Shown: positions 13,862 through 21,982 of the stretch, piece by piece
Position numbering within the stretch: the first letter of the stretch is position 1
How the letters are laid out: every line of letters starts with the position of its first letter
Virus record (IMG/VR): IMGVR_UViG_3300021197_000790
Coordinates: 1-24,392 of that record
DNA from: a virus
Length of the DNA stretch: 24,392 nucleotides
Strand: one strand, 5' to 3'
The notes under the pieces: model-generated
What the model saw: only the letters and a program-made list of their open reading frames with translations
What the model was told of the DNA's origin: nothing
Database searches by the model: none
Position numbers and translations under genes: made by a program

Positions 13862-13890
13862 ATTATACGGATATTTGGTATGAATGTCAA
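13862..13890 (-). promoter_or_regulatory. Consensus sigma70-type promoter of the 56-residue gene and dexA
   Basis: Minus strand: TTGACA at 13890-13885, 17-base spacer, TATAAT at 13867-13862. Both boxes and the spacing are exactly consensus, the strongest promoter in the window. The leader is about 22 bases and carries AGGAG. Confidence 0.9.
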
Positions 13891-13895
13891 CCTAA

Positions 13896-14477
13896 TTACG
13901 CATCTAATTTTCCGAAGTATTGTTTGAACAGACGTTCTTCCCAATAGTATGCTTCACGTTCCCATGGTTGATGACTGTAAGAAACCTTACTGTAATCTGC
14001 TTTTTTCCATCTCATAGTACTACCAGATAGTTCACCTGATAAAAACTGCTTTGCATGTATTAGCTCGTGCGTTAAATTAATAAGCATTTCTTCACGTGAA
14101 AAGCGATAGCCTTCAGAAGTTCTTGCAAGTTCTATATCAATGTGGTGCTTATCGCCCCAGCAATATCCTCCTGCTTGTTCTTCTAGTGCATTGTGGATTT
14201 GTACATCAACTGTGACGTTGCGTCTTAGTTTTATAGGAATAATGTTTTCTAACATTAACTCTGATACTGACTCTACAAATCGCTTATTTTTGAACTGTCC
14301 CACTATACAGACTTCAATCATATCTTGGTTTTCCACCCAGTTAGCAATAGTGCTTATAATAGCATCTTCTGTGGGTTTGTCAACCTTTTTGTAAGTTAAT
14401 GATTTTGAAGGAATTAACTGATTACTATGTCTTCCATTCCGGCTGTTCTGAGCCTTGTTATGTGACCTATTTGCCAT
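13896..14477 (-). CDS. HExxH metallopeptidase-like protein
   Basis: A 193-residue protein with a zincin motif, NLTHELIHAKQFLSGEL (134-150): His137 and His141 would bind zinc and Glu138 would be the catalytic base. WEREAYYWEERL (172-183) offers Glu173 or Glu175 as a third ligand, as in gluzincins. A GYCWGDKHHIDIEL strand before it is typical of the edge strand in such folds. No signal peptide is seen, so it acts inside the cell or the virion. The start at 14477 has no clear Shine-Dalgarno and lies 64 bases inside uvsY in another frame; the basic first 30 residues could be wrongly included. SprT-like proteins share HExxH, but no zinc ribbon follows here. Confidence 0.7.
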   Translation of the reverse strand: MANRSHNKAQNSRNGRHSNQLIPSKSLTYKKVDKPTEDAIISTIANWVENQDMIEVCIVGQFKNKRFVESVSELMLENIIPIKLRRNVTVDVQIHNALEEQAGGYCWGDKHHIDIELARTSEGYRFSREEMLINLTHELIHAKQFLSGELSGSTMRWKKADYSKVSYSHQPWEREAYYWEERLFKQYFGKLDA

Positions 14478-14875
14478 TGTTTAGTATCTAGTCCCTTCAT
14501 TATACCTAGGTATTGATTCCTAAGTAGACTGTATTGATTGCAAAGGTGTGTTAGGTTAATAACACTATCTTCACTATCAACAAATTTTTCTGCGTCTCTA
14601 CTACTTAGTGTCCTGTTATAGGATTCTAAATACTTTCTGAATGTTTTACTTCTTTCCTTACGAAGTTCAATATTCAAGTGTTCTAGAATTGCTTCTATTT
14701 CTTGTAATTGATTAAATCTGTGTTCTGTAATGCCAGGAAGAGAAGCACTAGATTTCTCTAGACTTCCCTTTATACTGCATTCGTACTTGGCTTCTTGTAG
14801 TTCCTTTTCATAGTAATTAATTGAATCAACAATCTTACCTAAATCTTCTACTACCGAATTATACCAACCTGCCAT
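14414..14875 (-). CDS. uvsY: UvsY-like recombination mediator
   Basis: A 153-residue helical protein. The C-terminal half (SLLRNQYLGIMKGLDTKQWQ then IGHITRLRTAGMED) matches the end of T4 UvsY, which has a WGILLDF helix, a region of switching residues and an IKHIQDMR helix. The middle (IEAILEHLNIELRKERSKTF) corresponds to the basic DNA-binding helix. In T4 it loads UvsX on gp32-coated single strands. Its place just downstream of uvsX supports the call. A 78-residue gene separates the two. The start is at 14875, with a weak GAGG-like site upstream. Confidence 0.8.
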   Translation of the reverse strand: MAGWYNSVVEDLGKIVDSINYYEKELQEAKYECSIKGSLEKSSASLPGITEHRFNQLQEIEAILEHLNIELRKERSKTFRKYLESYNRTLSSRDAEKFVDSEDSVINLTHLCNQYSLLRNQYLGIMKGLDTKQWQIGHITRLRTAGMEDIVIS

Positions 14876-14878
14876 AAC

Positions 14879-15115
14879 TTAATCCCATTCCTCGTCTTCG
14901 TCATCTTCGATATCGTTGCCAATATCATAGTGACCAATAACAGCGGCTTTAAGAGCTCCGTCAAATGTATGTGCTTCTTCTTCAATGCCAGACATATCAC
15001 ATTCTTCATCCATTACACGGACTAAATGTTCTGCGGCTTCTACTCTATCCTTCTTCTGGATATAGTTTTTCATTGATTCCCATACACTAACTAATAATTG
15101 TATCTCAGGATTCAT
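14879..15115 (-). CDS. Small acidic protein between uvsX and uvsY
   Basis: A 78-residue protein, helical in its first two thirds (LLVSVWESMKNYIQKKDRVE then AAEHLVRVMDEE) and ending in an acidic tail (NDIEDDEDEEWD). No catalytic motif. Its ATG overlaps the uvsX stop and its end lies three bases from uvsY, so it is made with both recombination proteins. An acidic tail could mimic DNA or contact gp32, UvsX or UvsY; this is inference from position. Confidence 0.78.
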   Translation of the reverse strand: MNPEIQLLVSVWESMKNYIQKKDRVEAAEHLVRVMDEECDMSGIEEEAHTFDGALKAAVIGHYDIGNDIEDDEDEEWD

Positions 15116-16221
15116 TATTCTAACTCCTCTACATTGGGGTCGTCTACCAAAGTTTCATCATCTACTAAGTCGTCAAAGTTTTCATCTCCAACAACTGGTA
15201 TTTGATTCCACTCGTCCATAACTACTTGTAAACGTTCTTCAGTCCACTGCTTTCTAAACTCTTTAATAATTTCGCCTGTAACAGGAGATGTATATTCAAG
15301 TTTATTACCAGTTTTTGTAACGATACCTTTTGCCTCAAGCAATTCTAAAATACCTGAGTAAGGATTCATTCCTGTCTCATATGGTATCTTAACTTGTACA
15401 CTTTCAAACGGTTTGCTGTAACGAGTTTTCATTACTTTACATGCCGCTCTAATACCTTGTACAGTAGTAGTTTTGTTACCATCCTCATCTTCTTTAAGTT
15501 TAAGTTTCTTCATTGCAACTACAATACTTGAAGCATATACAAAACCTTGTCCGCCGGATATTTTATCATCTGGGTCAAACATATCTTGTGATGCGTATGT
15601 ATGGTTAGTAGCAACAAGTCCAATTGGATGTGGTGCTAGTTGGTTAACTGTATTTCTAACTAAGGCTGTTAATGCCTTTGGCTTTCTACCCATATCACCT
15701 TTCATGTCACCTTTTTCAAATTGTGCAACATCAGTTGGTGTTAATAACATACCCAAACTGTCTACTACAAATAGCATTTTAGGTTGTTCATCGTATGGTA
15801 AGTCACCATAGTTAGTTTTATAGTCTTTTACAAATTCACTGATTGTTTTAGCAACGTCATCAATCATGCTAACACTAATTTTGAGAAGTTTCTCAGGACT
15901 AGTGTCTACATCTAATGCTTGTAGCCAATCTTCATCGAGTGCATTTTCACTGTCAAATAATACAACTTGACAGCCTTGGTCTTGTGCGTTTTTAACTAAA
16001 TTGCCTGAACAGATAAAACTCTTACCTGAACCAGATTCTCCTGCAAATACACTTACCTTACCAAGTGGGACTCCTTTATGGAAGTCCCCACTTATTAAGT
16101 AATTTAAAGTGTAGTTACCAGTTGATATCCAATCCTGAGGGTCATGAAAGCCTGCACTGATACCAGTGATGCCTTTAGTTATGCCCGTCCTGAATTTAGT
16201 TAGGTCAAATGGTTTCTGCAT
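15115..16221 (-). CDS. uvsX: UvsX RecA-like recombinase
   Basis: A 368-residue strand-exchange protein (T4 UvsX about 390). Walker A is AGESGSGKS at about 60-68, with catalytic Glu in the FDSENALDEDW segment; Walker B is MLFVVDSLGML; the L2-like region with GGQGFVYASSIVVAM follows. The C-terminus is acidic (DDLVDDETLVDDPNVEELE), as in RecA-type proteins where such a tail limits DNA binding. It works with gp32 and UvsY. AGGAG lies about seven bases upstream of the ATG, in the short gap after gp32. Confidence 0.96.
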   Translation of the reverse strand: MQKPFDLTKFRTGITKGITGISAGFHDPQDWISTGNYTLNYLISGDFHKGVPLGKVSVFAGESGSGKSFICSGNLVKNAQDQGCQVVLFDSENALDEDWLQALDVDTSPEKLLKISVSMIDDVAKTISEFVKDYKTNYGDLPYDEQPKMLFVVDSLGMLLTPTDVAQFEKGDMKGDMGRKPKALTALVRNTVNQLAPHPIGLVATNHTYASQDMFDPDDKISGGQGFVYASSIVVAMKKLKLKEDEDGNKTTTVQGIRAACKVMKTRYSKPFESVQVKIPYETGMNPYSGILELLEAKGIVTKTGNKLEYTSPVTGEIIKEFRKQWTEERLQVVMDEWNQIPVVGDENFDDLVDDETLVDDPNVEELE

Positions 16222-16230
16222 TATCTTCTC

Positions 16231-17247
16231 CTAGGATCTGTTACGAATCATATTTAAAATATCATCCGCACTAGGCTTATCACCATTTGCTTCTGCTGTT
16301 GCAGGAGCAGGTGCAGTTGCTTCAGCCACAGGTTCAGCCGTTGCAGGAGCAGGTGTTTCTGCTACTGGTTCAGTTGTTACTGTTGGTGCTGGAGTTTCTA
16401 CTACCGGAGCCGCTTGTGCTGGTGCTGATGTTGTAGGTTTTGCTGAAGCATTTGCAGGAACATCTACGCCATAAGGCTTGTAGAAGTTACCCCAACGTTC
16501 AACATCATACAACTCACCATCAACTGATGCTTGGAACATTTCGCTAATTGCGTTAAGTTCATCTTGCCCAGGTCTTTTTGGTAAAAAGTCTGATAATGTA
16601 TATAAACCATTTTTATCAATTGCCGCTAATTCTTCTTCATTTAAGCCACGTTCTTTACGAGCCCATTTAGAAGTACTGTAGTCAGCATATTGACCTTTAG
16701 TGGTTTTCATAACCCTAAAGTCTGTACCATTTACATAATCAGTAGGAATGTTTTCCATATCTGGGTCCATCAATGCTGATTTGATAATGTTAAAGATTTG
16801 AGGGGATATAACAAAACGTCTGATTGGATTTTCAGGTGCTGTTTCGTTAAGTGGGTTTTCAGTAACATATCCTTGGAATATGTAACTTCTTTTTTTCCAG
16901 TACTTACGACCCATGTCTTCTAGACTTGCGTCTTTAAACCAAGGACGAACCTCAGTTAATACTGGACAAGTATCTCCGTACATTTCTGCACATGGTACTT
17001 GTACTGTAACAGGTTTACTGTCACCGCCTTTTACACCTGGAAAAGAAAGTCTAATCATTTGTCTTTCTTGCCAAAAGAACGTGTTATCAGGATCTGCATC
17101 AGGTAAGAACCTGAGGACTGCTGATGTTCCTTCGTCGATATTCCAGTGTGGATAAATGGCGTTGTCGCCGCCTGTTGATGATTGGCTAGAACTTTTAGTG
17201 TTCTCCATGCTTGCCAATTTAGCCCTTATTTCTGCCAAAGATGCCAT
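16231..17247 (-). CDS. 32: Single-stranded DNA-binding protein gp32
   Basis: A 338-residue gp32 homologue (T4 about 301). The N-terminal LAEIRAKLASMEN helix corresponds to the basic self-association arm. The OB-fold core contains LRFLPDADPDNTFFWQERQM and PVTVQVPCAEMYGDTCPVL. Of the T4 zinc ligands, Cys86 and Cys94 are at the positions of Cys77 and Cys87, but the third Cys position is Leu97 and no His is nearby, so zinc binding is probably lost. The C-terminal 90 residues are a Pro/Ala/Thr/Glu repeat linker ending in DDILNMIRN, longer than in T4. It coats single-stranded DNA and organises replication and recombination. AGGAG precedes the ATG. Confidence 0.92.
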   Translation of the reverse strand: MASLAEIRAKLASMENTKSSSQSSTGGDNAIYPHWNIDEGTSAVLRFLPDADPDNTFFWQERQMIRLSFPGVKGGDSKPVTVQVPCAEMYGDTCPVLTEVRPWFKDASLEDMGRKYWKKRSYIFQGYVTENPLNETAPENPIRRFVISPQIFNIIKSALMDPDMENIPTDYVNGTDFRVMKTTKGQYADYSTSKWARKERGLNEEELAAIDKNGLYTLSDFLPKRPGQDELNAISEMFQASVDGELYDVERWGNFYKPYGVDVPANASAKPTTSAPAQAAPVVETPAPTVTTEPVAETPAPATAEPVAEATAPAPATAEANGDKPSADDILNMIRNRS

Positions 17248-17265
17248 AATAATTTCTCCTATGTA

Positions 17266-17342
17266 TGTGCCATGTTTGTAATACTGTCTGTGTTTATGTA
17301 TTACTAATGCCTAAGTTTATATTCTTTGTGCCATGTTGTCAA
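17266..17342 (-). promoter_or_regulatory. gp32 promoter and structured leader with a repeated 11-mer
   Basis: Minus strand: TTGACA at 17342-17337 and TATAAA at 17321-17316, with a 15-base spacer, so weaker than the other promoters. AACATGGCACA occurs twice on the minus strand, at 17337-17327 in the spacer and at 17276-17266 just before the ribosome-binding site. Between them a 7-bp hairpin, GTAATAC / GTATTAC (17304-17278), has a 13-base loop. The T4 gp32 leader is a target of autogenous control, so operator or translational-repressor function is inferred. Confidence 0.5.
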
Positions 17343-17386
17343 CCTTTTTTTGTCTTTCGACAATAACCGTTGTCTTGTTATAATAG

Positions 17387-17394
17387 TATTTATT
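17387..17394 (-). promoter_or_regulatory. Possible weak late-type box upstream of gp32
   Basis: AATAAATA on the minus strand overlaps the stop of the 979-residue gene, about 140 bases before the gp32 ATG. It fits NATAAATA but such 8-mers also occur by chance in this AT-rich sequence. T4 gene 32 is transcribed both early and late, so a second, late promoter would be expected here. Confidence 0.3.
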
Positions 17395-20332
17395 AATCTT
17401 GTATAAAACTGTTTATAAAATCGGTATATTTCTCTTCTTCTGTTACAGTATGGGCCATTTCAGCATGGTCTGTTCTTTGTGCTGAAAGTAAAGAAGCCTT
17501 AACTGCTCTATATTCAAATTGATTCATTTGTCCACCATTGCTTAGTTTATTACTAATGCTACCTAAGTAGTTTGCAAGTTGTGGACTCTTAGCAGTAGAT
17601 CCTAACTGTGATACTTGATGTCCTAGTTTTGCTTCTGGTGTAGCAAAGTCCATTGGATCTTCACTAATAAGTTCTTTAACACCTGCAAAGTTTTCTGATT
17701 CTATTGTTTTCATAATCATGCTTTCAAATGCAGATTGTTTATTAACTAACTTACTGATAGTTTCATGTACTTTACCTACTTTGTCATCAAAGTGTGTTTC
17801 TGTAAAGTGGTCTTCTAAATTTACTTCATTTACAATATCAATATTGTTCATGTCTTTTAGACTTTCAACTGCTTTACTGTAAGTTTTTACACCGCTTAAT
17901 TTTTTAAACGTTTCTTTAATTGTGCTAATATGCTGTCTTGCAAGTTCTACATAGTCATTATTTTCTTCATTTATAAGACCTTGCTTCTTAACATAGTTTG
18001 CGAATTCTTTTAATGTTTTTAATTCAGTACACATAGCAACAATACTTTCACCTACTGTATCGTGCATTTGTCCACCGTTATATAAATGTCTTGCCATTGC
18101 TCTGGCACCATTTAAGTTTTTGCTTGGGAATAAGAATCTTTCTTCATTATTCTCAATGAATATCTTTTGTATGTTTCTACTTCTAGAACCACGTACTTCT
18201 TCGTTTACTGCTTTAGTATGCTTAACAATAATCTTTGTTCCGCCTAGTGGTTGGTTACTTGTTTTAATACTGCCTCTCATAGAACCTAAACTTGCTTCTA
18301 CAACAATACTTTCTTCTACAGACTCTTTTTTAGTGCCGTATGTTTTACAAGGATTTTGTCCACAGCCACAATTTTTACCTTCTAGTATAAAGTCACCATG
18401 TTCATGTTCTTTAACATCTGACATACTAGCAATAACTTTTTTAACATCATCTTCAAAGCCTGCTTCTTTACATGCATCTTCTAGAGCACCTAGTCCAGCC
18501 GCTCCACCTTCTTTTTCTAAAGTTTTTCTAATACAGTCTTCTACACTTTTTTCTGCTTCTTCAATTGATTCTTCTTTGCTATGGCTGTCTATATAAACAC
18601 CTATGGAACCTTCAGGGTATGTTTCGTCATTGCTATCATCACTGAAGTCTACTTCATCGTCACTGGCATCAAAATATCCAACTACTTTGCCGTCCTTAGG
18701 ACTAATGTTGAACTTTTGTGCTATTGCTTGTAATTCTTGTTCGCTATGTCCTGAATTAGCATTATCATAACCATCAAAGTCCATATAACCAATTTCTTTA
18801 CCGTCTTTGTCAAAATATAGTAGGTCACTTGCGTAAACAAAATCATCATCTTCTTCAATTGATTCTTGAGGTACATTCATACCTGGAAGTTCTTGTGGTT
18901 TGTCATTGGTAAAGTTGTAATTCTTTAGTTCATCTTTAATATCAGGATCATTCATTCTTTCTATATACTTGGCTCGTACTATTTGTTGTATTTCTGGTAA
19001 ACGTTTATAATCATTGTCAGATAAGTAAAATTCACTGGTATCAGGATAATCCATTTCACCTCTATCAAAATCATATCCGCTCATAGTATCGCTGTCTAAC
19101 AAATCATGCAATTCATCAAGAGCACCATCTAAAGGATCTTCATGCATATCATAACTAGGGAAGACTTCATCGGCAATTCCACCTACAATATCTGATGCTT
19201 TATCTTGGCTCATTTGAGTAAAGTCTTGTTGTAAGAAATATCTGGTCATCGACCCGGGCTCATTTTCTTCTATTTCTTTTATAGGTAGTCCGGCTCTTTT
19301 TCTTATATCGTTTAATTCTTCATTCTGTTTACTATTAAATATTTCAGGTGCTTTTGGATCTTGGTCTAATGATGCATGACCTATTACGTCTTTAACTGTT
19401 TGTTGATGTTTAATTATTGTTTGGACATCATTATCTGATATTTCGCCATCTGAAGTTGAAGGATATGTCCAATCATCATTGACATACTCACCGGAATCTT
19501 CAACTGATGTGCCTAAATCTTCCATTGCATTACCGGCATCGGTTTGTGGTTCATCACCCATACCCATCGCATATAGAGTATTAAAGATGTCTGACATTTC
19601 ACTTCCAATTTCTTCTTTGCTCATAGAAGCAAGTGGTAATTTAACAAATTCCATAGCCAAATCGTTTTCGTACTCGGAGTCATTCTCTTCATCTTCAAAT
19701 ACATCATCGTCGTTCATTGCTTTTATGCTGGCATCCATTAATTCTTTTGCTGAGTCATCGTTTTCAAATCCGCACTCTGTTGCAAAGTCCATTGTTGAAC
19801 TATAATACATATCACTAAAATCTGGTTTTAGTTCTTTAAGTTTTGCACCAATCTCTTGTGGTGTTTTACCTAAATTAATTTGTTCGTTACCTAAGAACAT
19901 ATACAAGGATTGGTCATCATTACATCCTACAACTGTTCTATCTTCTTTGATAGTTTCTAGCCCTGCTAGTTTTCTCATTCTATTATGTTCTTTCATGTCT
20001 GCTTCTCTTGATATGTTAATTGCTTCACTGCTTGGTTTTAGTGTTTTACCAAATACTCTAAAGTCCAACATCATTAAATAGTCTTTTGCTATTTCTGTTA
20101 ATTGGTTTCTTAGTGTATCTGTTTGGTCAGTATTAGCACTGATACTAAGTCTTATTTCTTCTTTAGGAACATTAAGTGTAACTAGTAAGTTTGGGTCTTC
20201 AACAAAAAATCTAATTGCATCTCCTGGATCGCCTACAACTTCGCCTTCTTTATTATAAGTATCAATTTGGAATCCATAACCTTTTAATAGGTTAAAAACT
20301 CTATCTGCTACTGTTTTTACACTTGTTGCCAT
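17393..20332 (-). CDS. Large acidic protein of unknown function, probable virion or assembly component
   Basis: A 979-residue protein, the largest in the window. Residues 1-105 form a compact mixed domain (VADRVFNLLKGYGFQIDTYN then FFVEDPNLLVTLNVP). Then follow long acidic, low-complexity regions. MRKLAGLETIKED (119-131) and IRKRAGLPIKEIEEN (343-357) are copies of one motif. A QESIEE/EESIEE/KESVEE motif appears near 489, 587 and 670. A cysteine cluster CGCGQNPC lies at 655-662. The C-terminal third is helical, with KFTxxE-like coiled segments. No enzyme motif is seen. A GATAAATA late box lies 26 bases upstream and the gene follows gp17, so a structural or assembly role is inferred; I do not recognise a family. 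Confidence 0.75.
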   Translation of the reverse strand: MATSVKTVADRVFNLLKGYGFQIDTYNKEGEVVGDPGDAIRFFVEDPNLLVTLNVPKEEIRLSISANTDQTDTLRNQLTEIAKDYLMMLDFRVFGKTLKPSSEAINISREADMKEHNRMRKLAGLETIKEDRTVVGCNDDQSLYMFLGNEQINLGKTPQEIGAKLKELKPDFSDMYYSSTMDFATECGFENDDSAKELMDASIKAMNDDDVFEDEENDSEYENDLAMEFVKLPLASMSKEEIGSEMSDIFNTLYAMGMGDEPQTDAGNAMEDLGTSVEDSGEYVNDDWTYPSTSDGEISDNDVQTIIKHQQTVKDVIGHASLDQDPKAPEIFNSKQNEELNDIRKRAGLPIKEIEENEPGSMTRYFLQQDFTQMSQDKASDIVGGIADEVFPSYDMHEDPLDGALDELHDLLDSDTMSGYDFDRGEMDYPDTSEFYLSDNDYKRLPEIQQIVRAKYIERMNDPDIKDELKNYNFTNDKPQELPGMNVPQESIEEDDDFVYASDLLYFDKDGKEIGYMDFDGYDNANSGHSEQELQAIAQKFNISPKDGKVVGYFDASDDEVDFSDDSNDETYPEGSIGVYIDSHSKEESIEEAEKSVEDCIRKTLEKEGGAAGLGALEDACKEAGFEDDVKKVIASMSDVKEHEHGDFILEGKNCGCGQNPCKTYGTKKESVEESIVVEASLGSMRGSIKTSNQPLGGTKIIVKHTKAVNEEVRGSRSRNIQKIFIENNEERFLFPSKNLNGARAMARHLYNGGQMHDTVGESIVAMCTELKTLKEFANYVKKQGLINEENNDYVELARQHISTIKETFKKLSGVKTYSKAVESLKDMNNIDIVNEVNLEDHFTETHFDDKVGKVHETISKLVNKQSAFESMIMKTIESENFAGVKELISEDPMDFATPEAKLGHQVSQLGSTAKSPQLANYLGSISNKLSNGGQMNQFEYRAVKASLLSAQRTDHAEMAHTVTEEEKYTDFINSFIQD

Positions 20333-20356
20333 TTACTTGTATCTCCGTTATGTATG

Positions 20357-20364
20357 TATTTATC
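20357..20364 (-). promoter_or_regulatory. T4-late-like promoter box for the 979-residue gene
   Basis: GATAAATA on the minus strand, 25 bases upstream of the ATG at 20332-20330. It is identical in sequence and nearly identical in distance to the boxes upstream of the BppU-like gene and the 233-residue gene. Confidence 0.65.
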
Positions 20365-20378
20365 ATTTAACTAAGATT

Positions 20379-21974
20379 TTACAGCAATCCAACGGGCATG
20401 GGTTCATCATATTCGTCATACGGCCCATCATCGTCAGGTCTTGAACCATCGCCAATATTTTGATTTACCACTGTAAATATGTCATCTTCAAATGTACTAA
20501 TGTAACTAATCATTCTACACACAATAACCATACTCATAACTAAGTCGTCTGATTCACCTGGTTGCCCTGCAAAACTATTACCACGTGCAACAAAGTTTTT
20601 AAGTTCACTTAAAAATGCTTTACTGTAGACTTTTAGTTTGCCTTGCTCTATAAAACGTTTAAGTTGTAAACAGCCGTCAATTTTAGTTTTACTGCTTGTA
20701 TGAAATCCTTTACGACCTCGCTTGCCTTGTACTTTAACAGGATCGTGTAAAAATGTTCCTGGGAATTGTTCTTCGCCTGTATCTCTAATAACAACCAAAG
20801 CGGCTTCTCCAATTGTATTATTCTCTACTGTCCAATATAATTCTTTTGAACCGTATTGTTTTAATTCTTTTAGAATATCCATCATAACTCTTATTTGTCC
20901 TTCGACAGGAGTTTTGTTATGACACCATTCTGCTACTTGTACCATGCTAGGTAATTCTACTACTTGTATTGCAGAGTTATCTCCGCCTGTTCCAGCACTA
21001 GGATCTAACGATAGCACATACATTTTATCTGCTGTGGGCCTTTTGTACCAGCGAACTTGTCCTGTCTTGTACAGGGTTTCTGTGTGGGCCATATTAGCCA
21101 AATGCAATGCATCTATTAATGTTTCATTGTATATAATAAATTCACATTCGTGTTCACGTCTAAAACGTTCTTCACCAATTCTACTCATTTCTTCTGTAGC
21201 CCAGTCGCTATCTCTATCAGGATGTTGATCCCATGTAGCAAGATAACCTTTAAATCCGTTTATACCCACATCTTGTTCATTGCCATATTCATCTACCGTT
21301 TTAATTGCTTGATTCCAAATACCTGCAAAAGTATCGTCATCACTATTTGGCGTACTAGTAACAATACACTTACCGCCTGTTGCTAATGTTGGAGATAATG
21401 AAGTCCAAAACTCTTTGGCTATTCTAGGTGGTACGAATGCAAACTCATCTAAGTATACTAATGTAAGTGACATACCACGACCAGTGTTTTCAGTTGTTGT
21501 ACTTGCAACAATCCTACTGCCGTTATCGAACGTTAAACTTGTTTTATTGTACTCTACAACACCTGCCCTAATATGATTTGGAATGCTTTCATATGCATAA
21601 CGTATACGTTGCATAATTTCTTGGGCACCAGCCGCCTTATGAGCCGCAACTAGTATTGTACTGTCTGGCTTAAACATTGCAAACCACAATAAGTAACCTG
21701 CCGCCACAGTGGTTTTACCCATCTGTCTGCCCAGCATGTTTATACTATAACGATGTGCATTGTAATTAGCAATTAAATCTTCTTGATAATCGAAAGGTTC
21801 AAACTTAATACCACCTTTTGTAGGGTGTTGTATCTTTACAAAGTTCTTCATAAAGTGCATTGGACCTGTATTAGGGTCGCAACATGCTTGAAACTCTCTC
21901 AGCATATCAGGATCATACGGAATCTTCGAATATGCTTGTTTAACTAACTCTGTATTTACTGTTCCTTTTGGCAT
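20379..21974 (-). CDS. 17: Large terminase subunit gp17
   Basis: A 531-residue terminase (T4 610). The ATPase domain has an adenine-binding FDYQ at 61-64, Walker A GRQMGKT (82-88), Walker B LVYLDE (172-177, catalytic Glu177) and the coupling motif IVTSTPN (204-210). The nuclease domain starts with LSLDPSAGTGGDNSA (321-335, metal-binding Asp324), with further acidic residues in WTVENN and ESDDLV near the end. It powers DNA packaging and cuts the concatemer. The T4 C-terminal tail is shorter here and ends in an acidic, Pro-rich stretch. It starts eight bases after the 2OG-like gene. Confidence 0.96.
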   Translation of the reverse strand: MPKGTVNTELVKQAYSKIPYDPDMLREFQACCDPNTGPMHFMKNFVKIQHPTKGGIKFEPFDYQEDLIANYNAHRYSINMLGRQMGKTTVAAGYLLWFAMFKPDSTILVAAHKAAGAQEIMQRIRYAYESIPNHIRAGVVEYNKTSLTFDNGSRIVASTTTENTGRGMSLTLVYLDEFAFVPPRIAKEFWTSLSPTLATGGKCIVTSTPNSDDDTFAGIWNQAIKTVDEYGNEQDVGINGFKGYLATWDQHPDRDSDWATEEMSRIGEERFRREHECEFIIYNETLIDALHLANMAHTETLYKTGQVRWYKRPTADKMYVLSLDPSAGTGGDNSAIQVVELPSMVQVAEWCHNKTPVEGQIRVMMDILKELKQYGSKELYWTVENNTIGEAALVVIRDTGEEQFPGTFLHDPVKVQGKRGRKGFHTSSKTKIDGCLQLKRFIEQGKLKVYSKAFLSELKNFVARGNSFAGQPGESDDLVMSMVIVCRMISYISTFEDDIFTVVNQNIGDGSRPDDDGPYDEYDEPMPVGLL

Positions 21975-21982
21975 ATTAATAT

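Noticed and set aside
14343-14382. TTGACA with TATAAG in the metallopeptidase gene
   Set aside because: The spacer is 19 bases, the -10 is imperfect, and no start codon follows at a useful distance.
17393-20332. Plus-strand open frames opposite the large acidic gene (for example 18120-18596)
   Set aside because: They are mirror frames of a biased acidic coding sequence, rich in Ser and Leu, without ribosome-binding sites.
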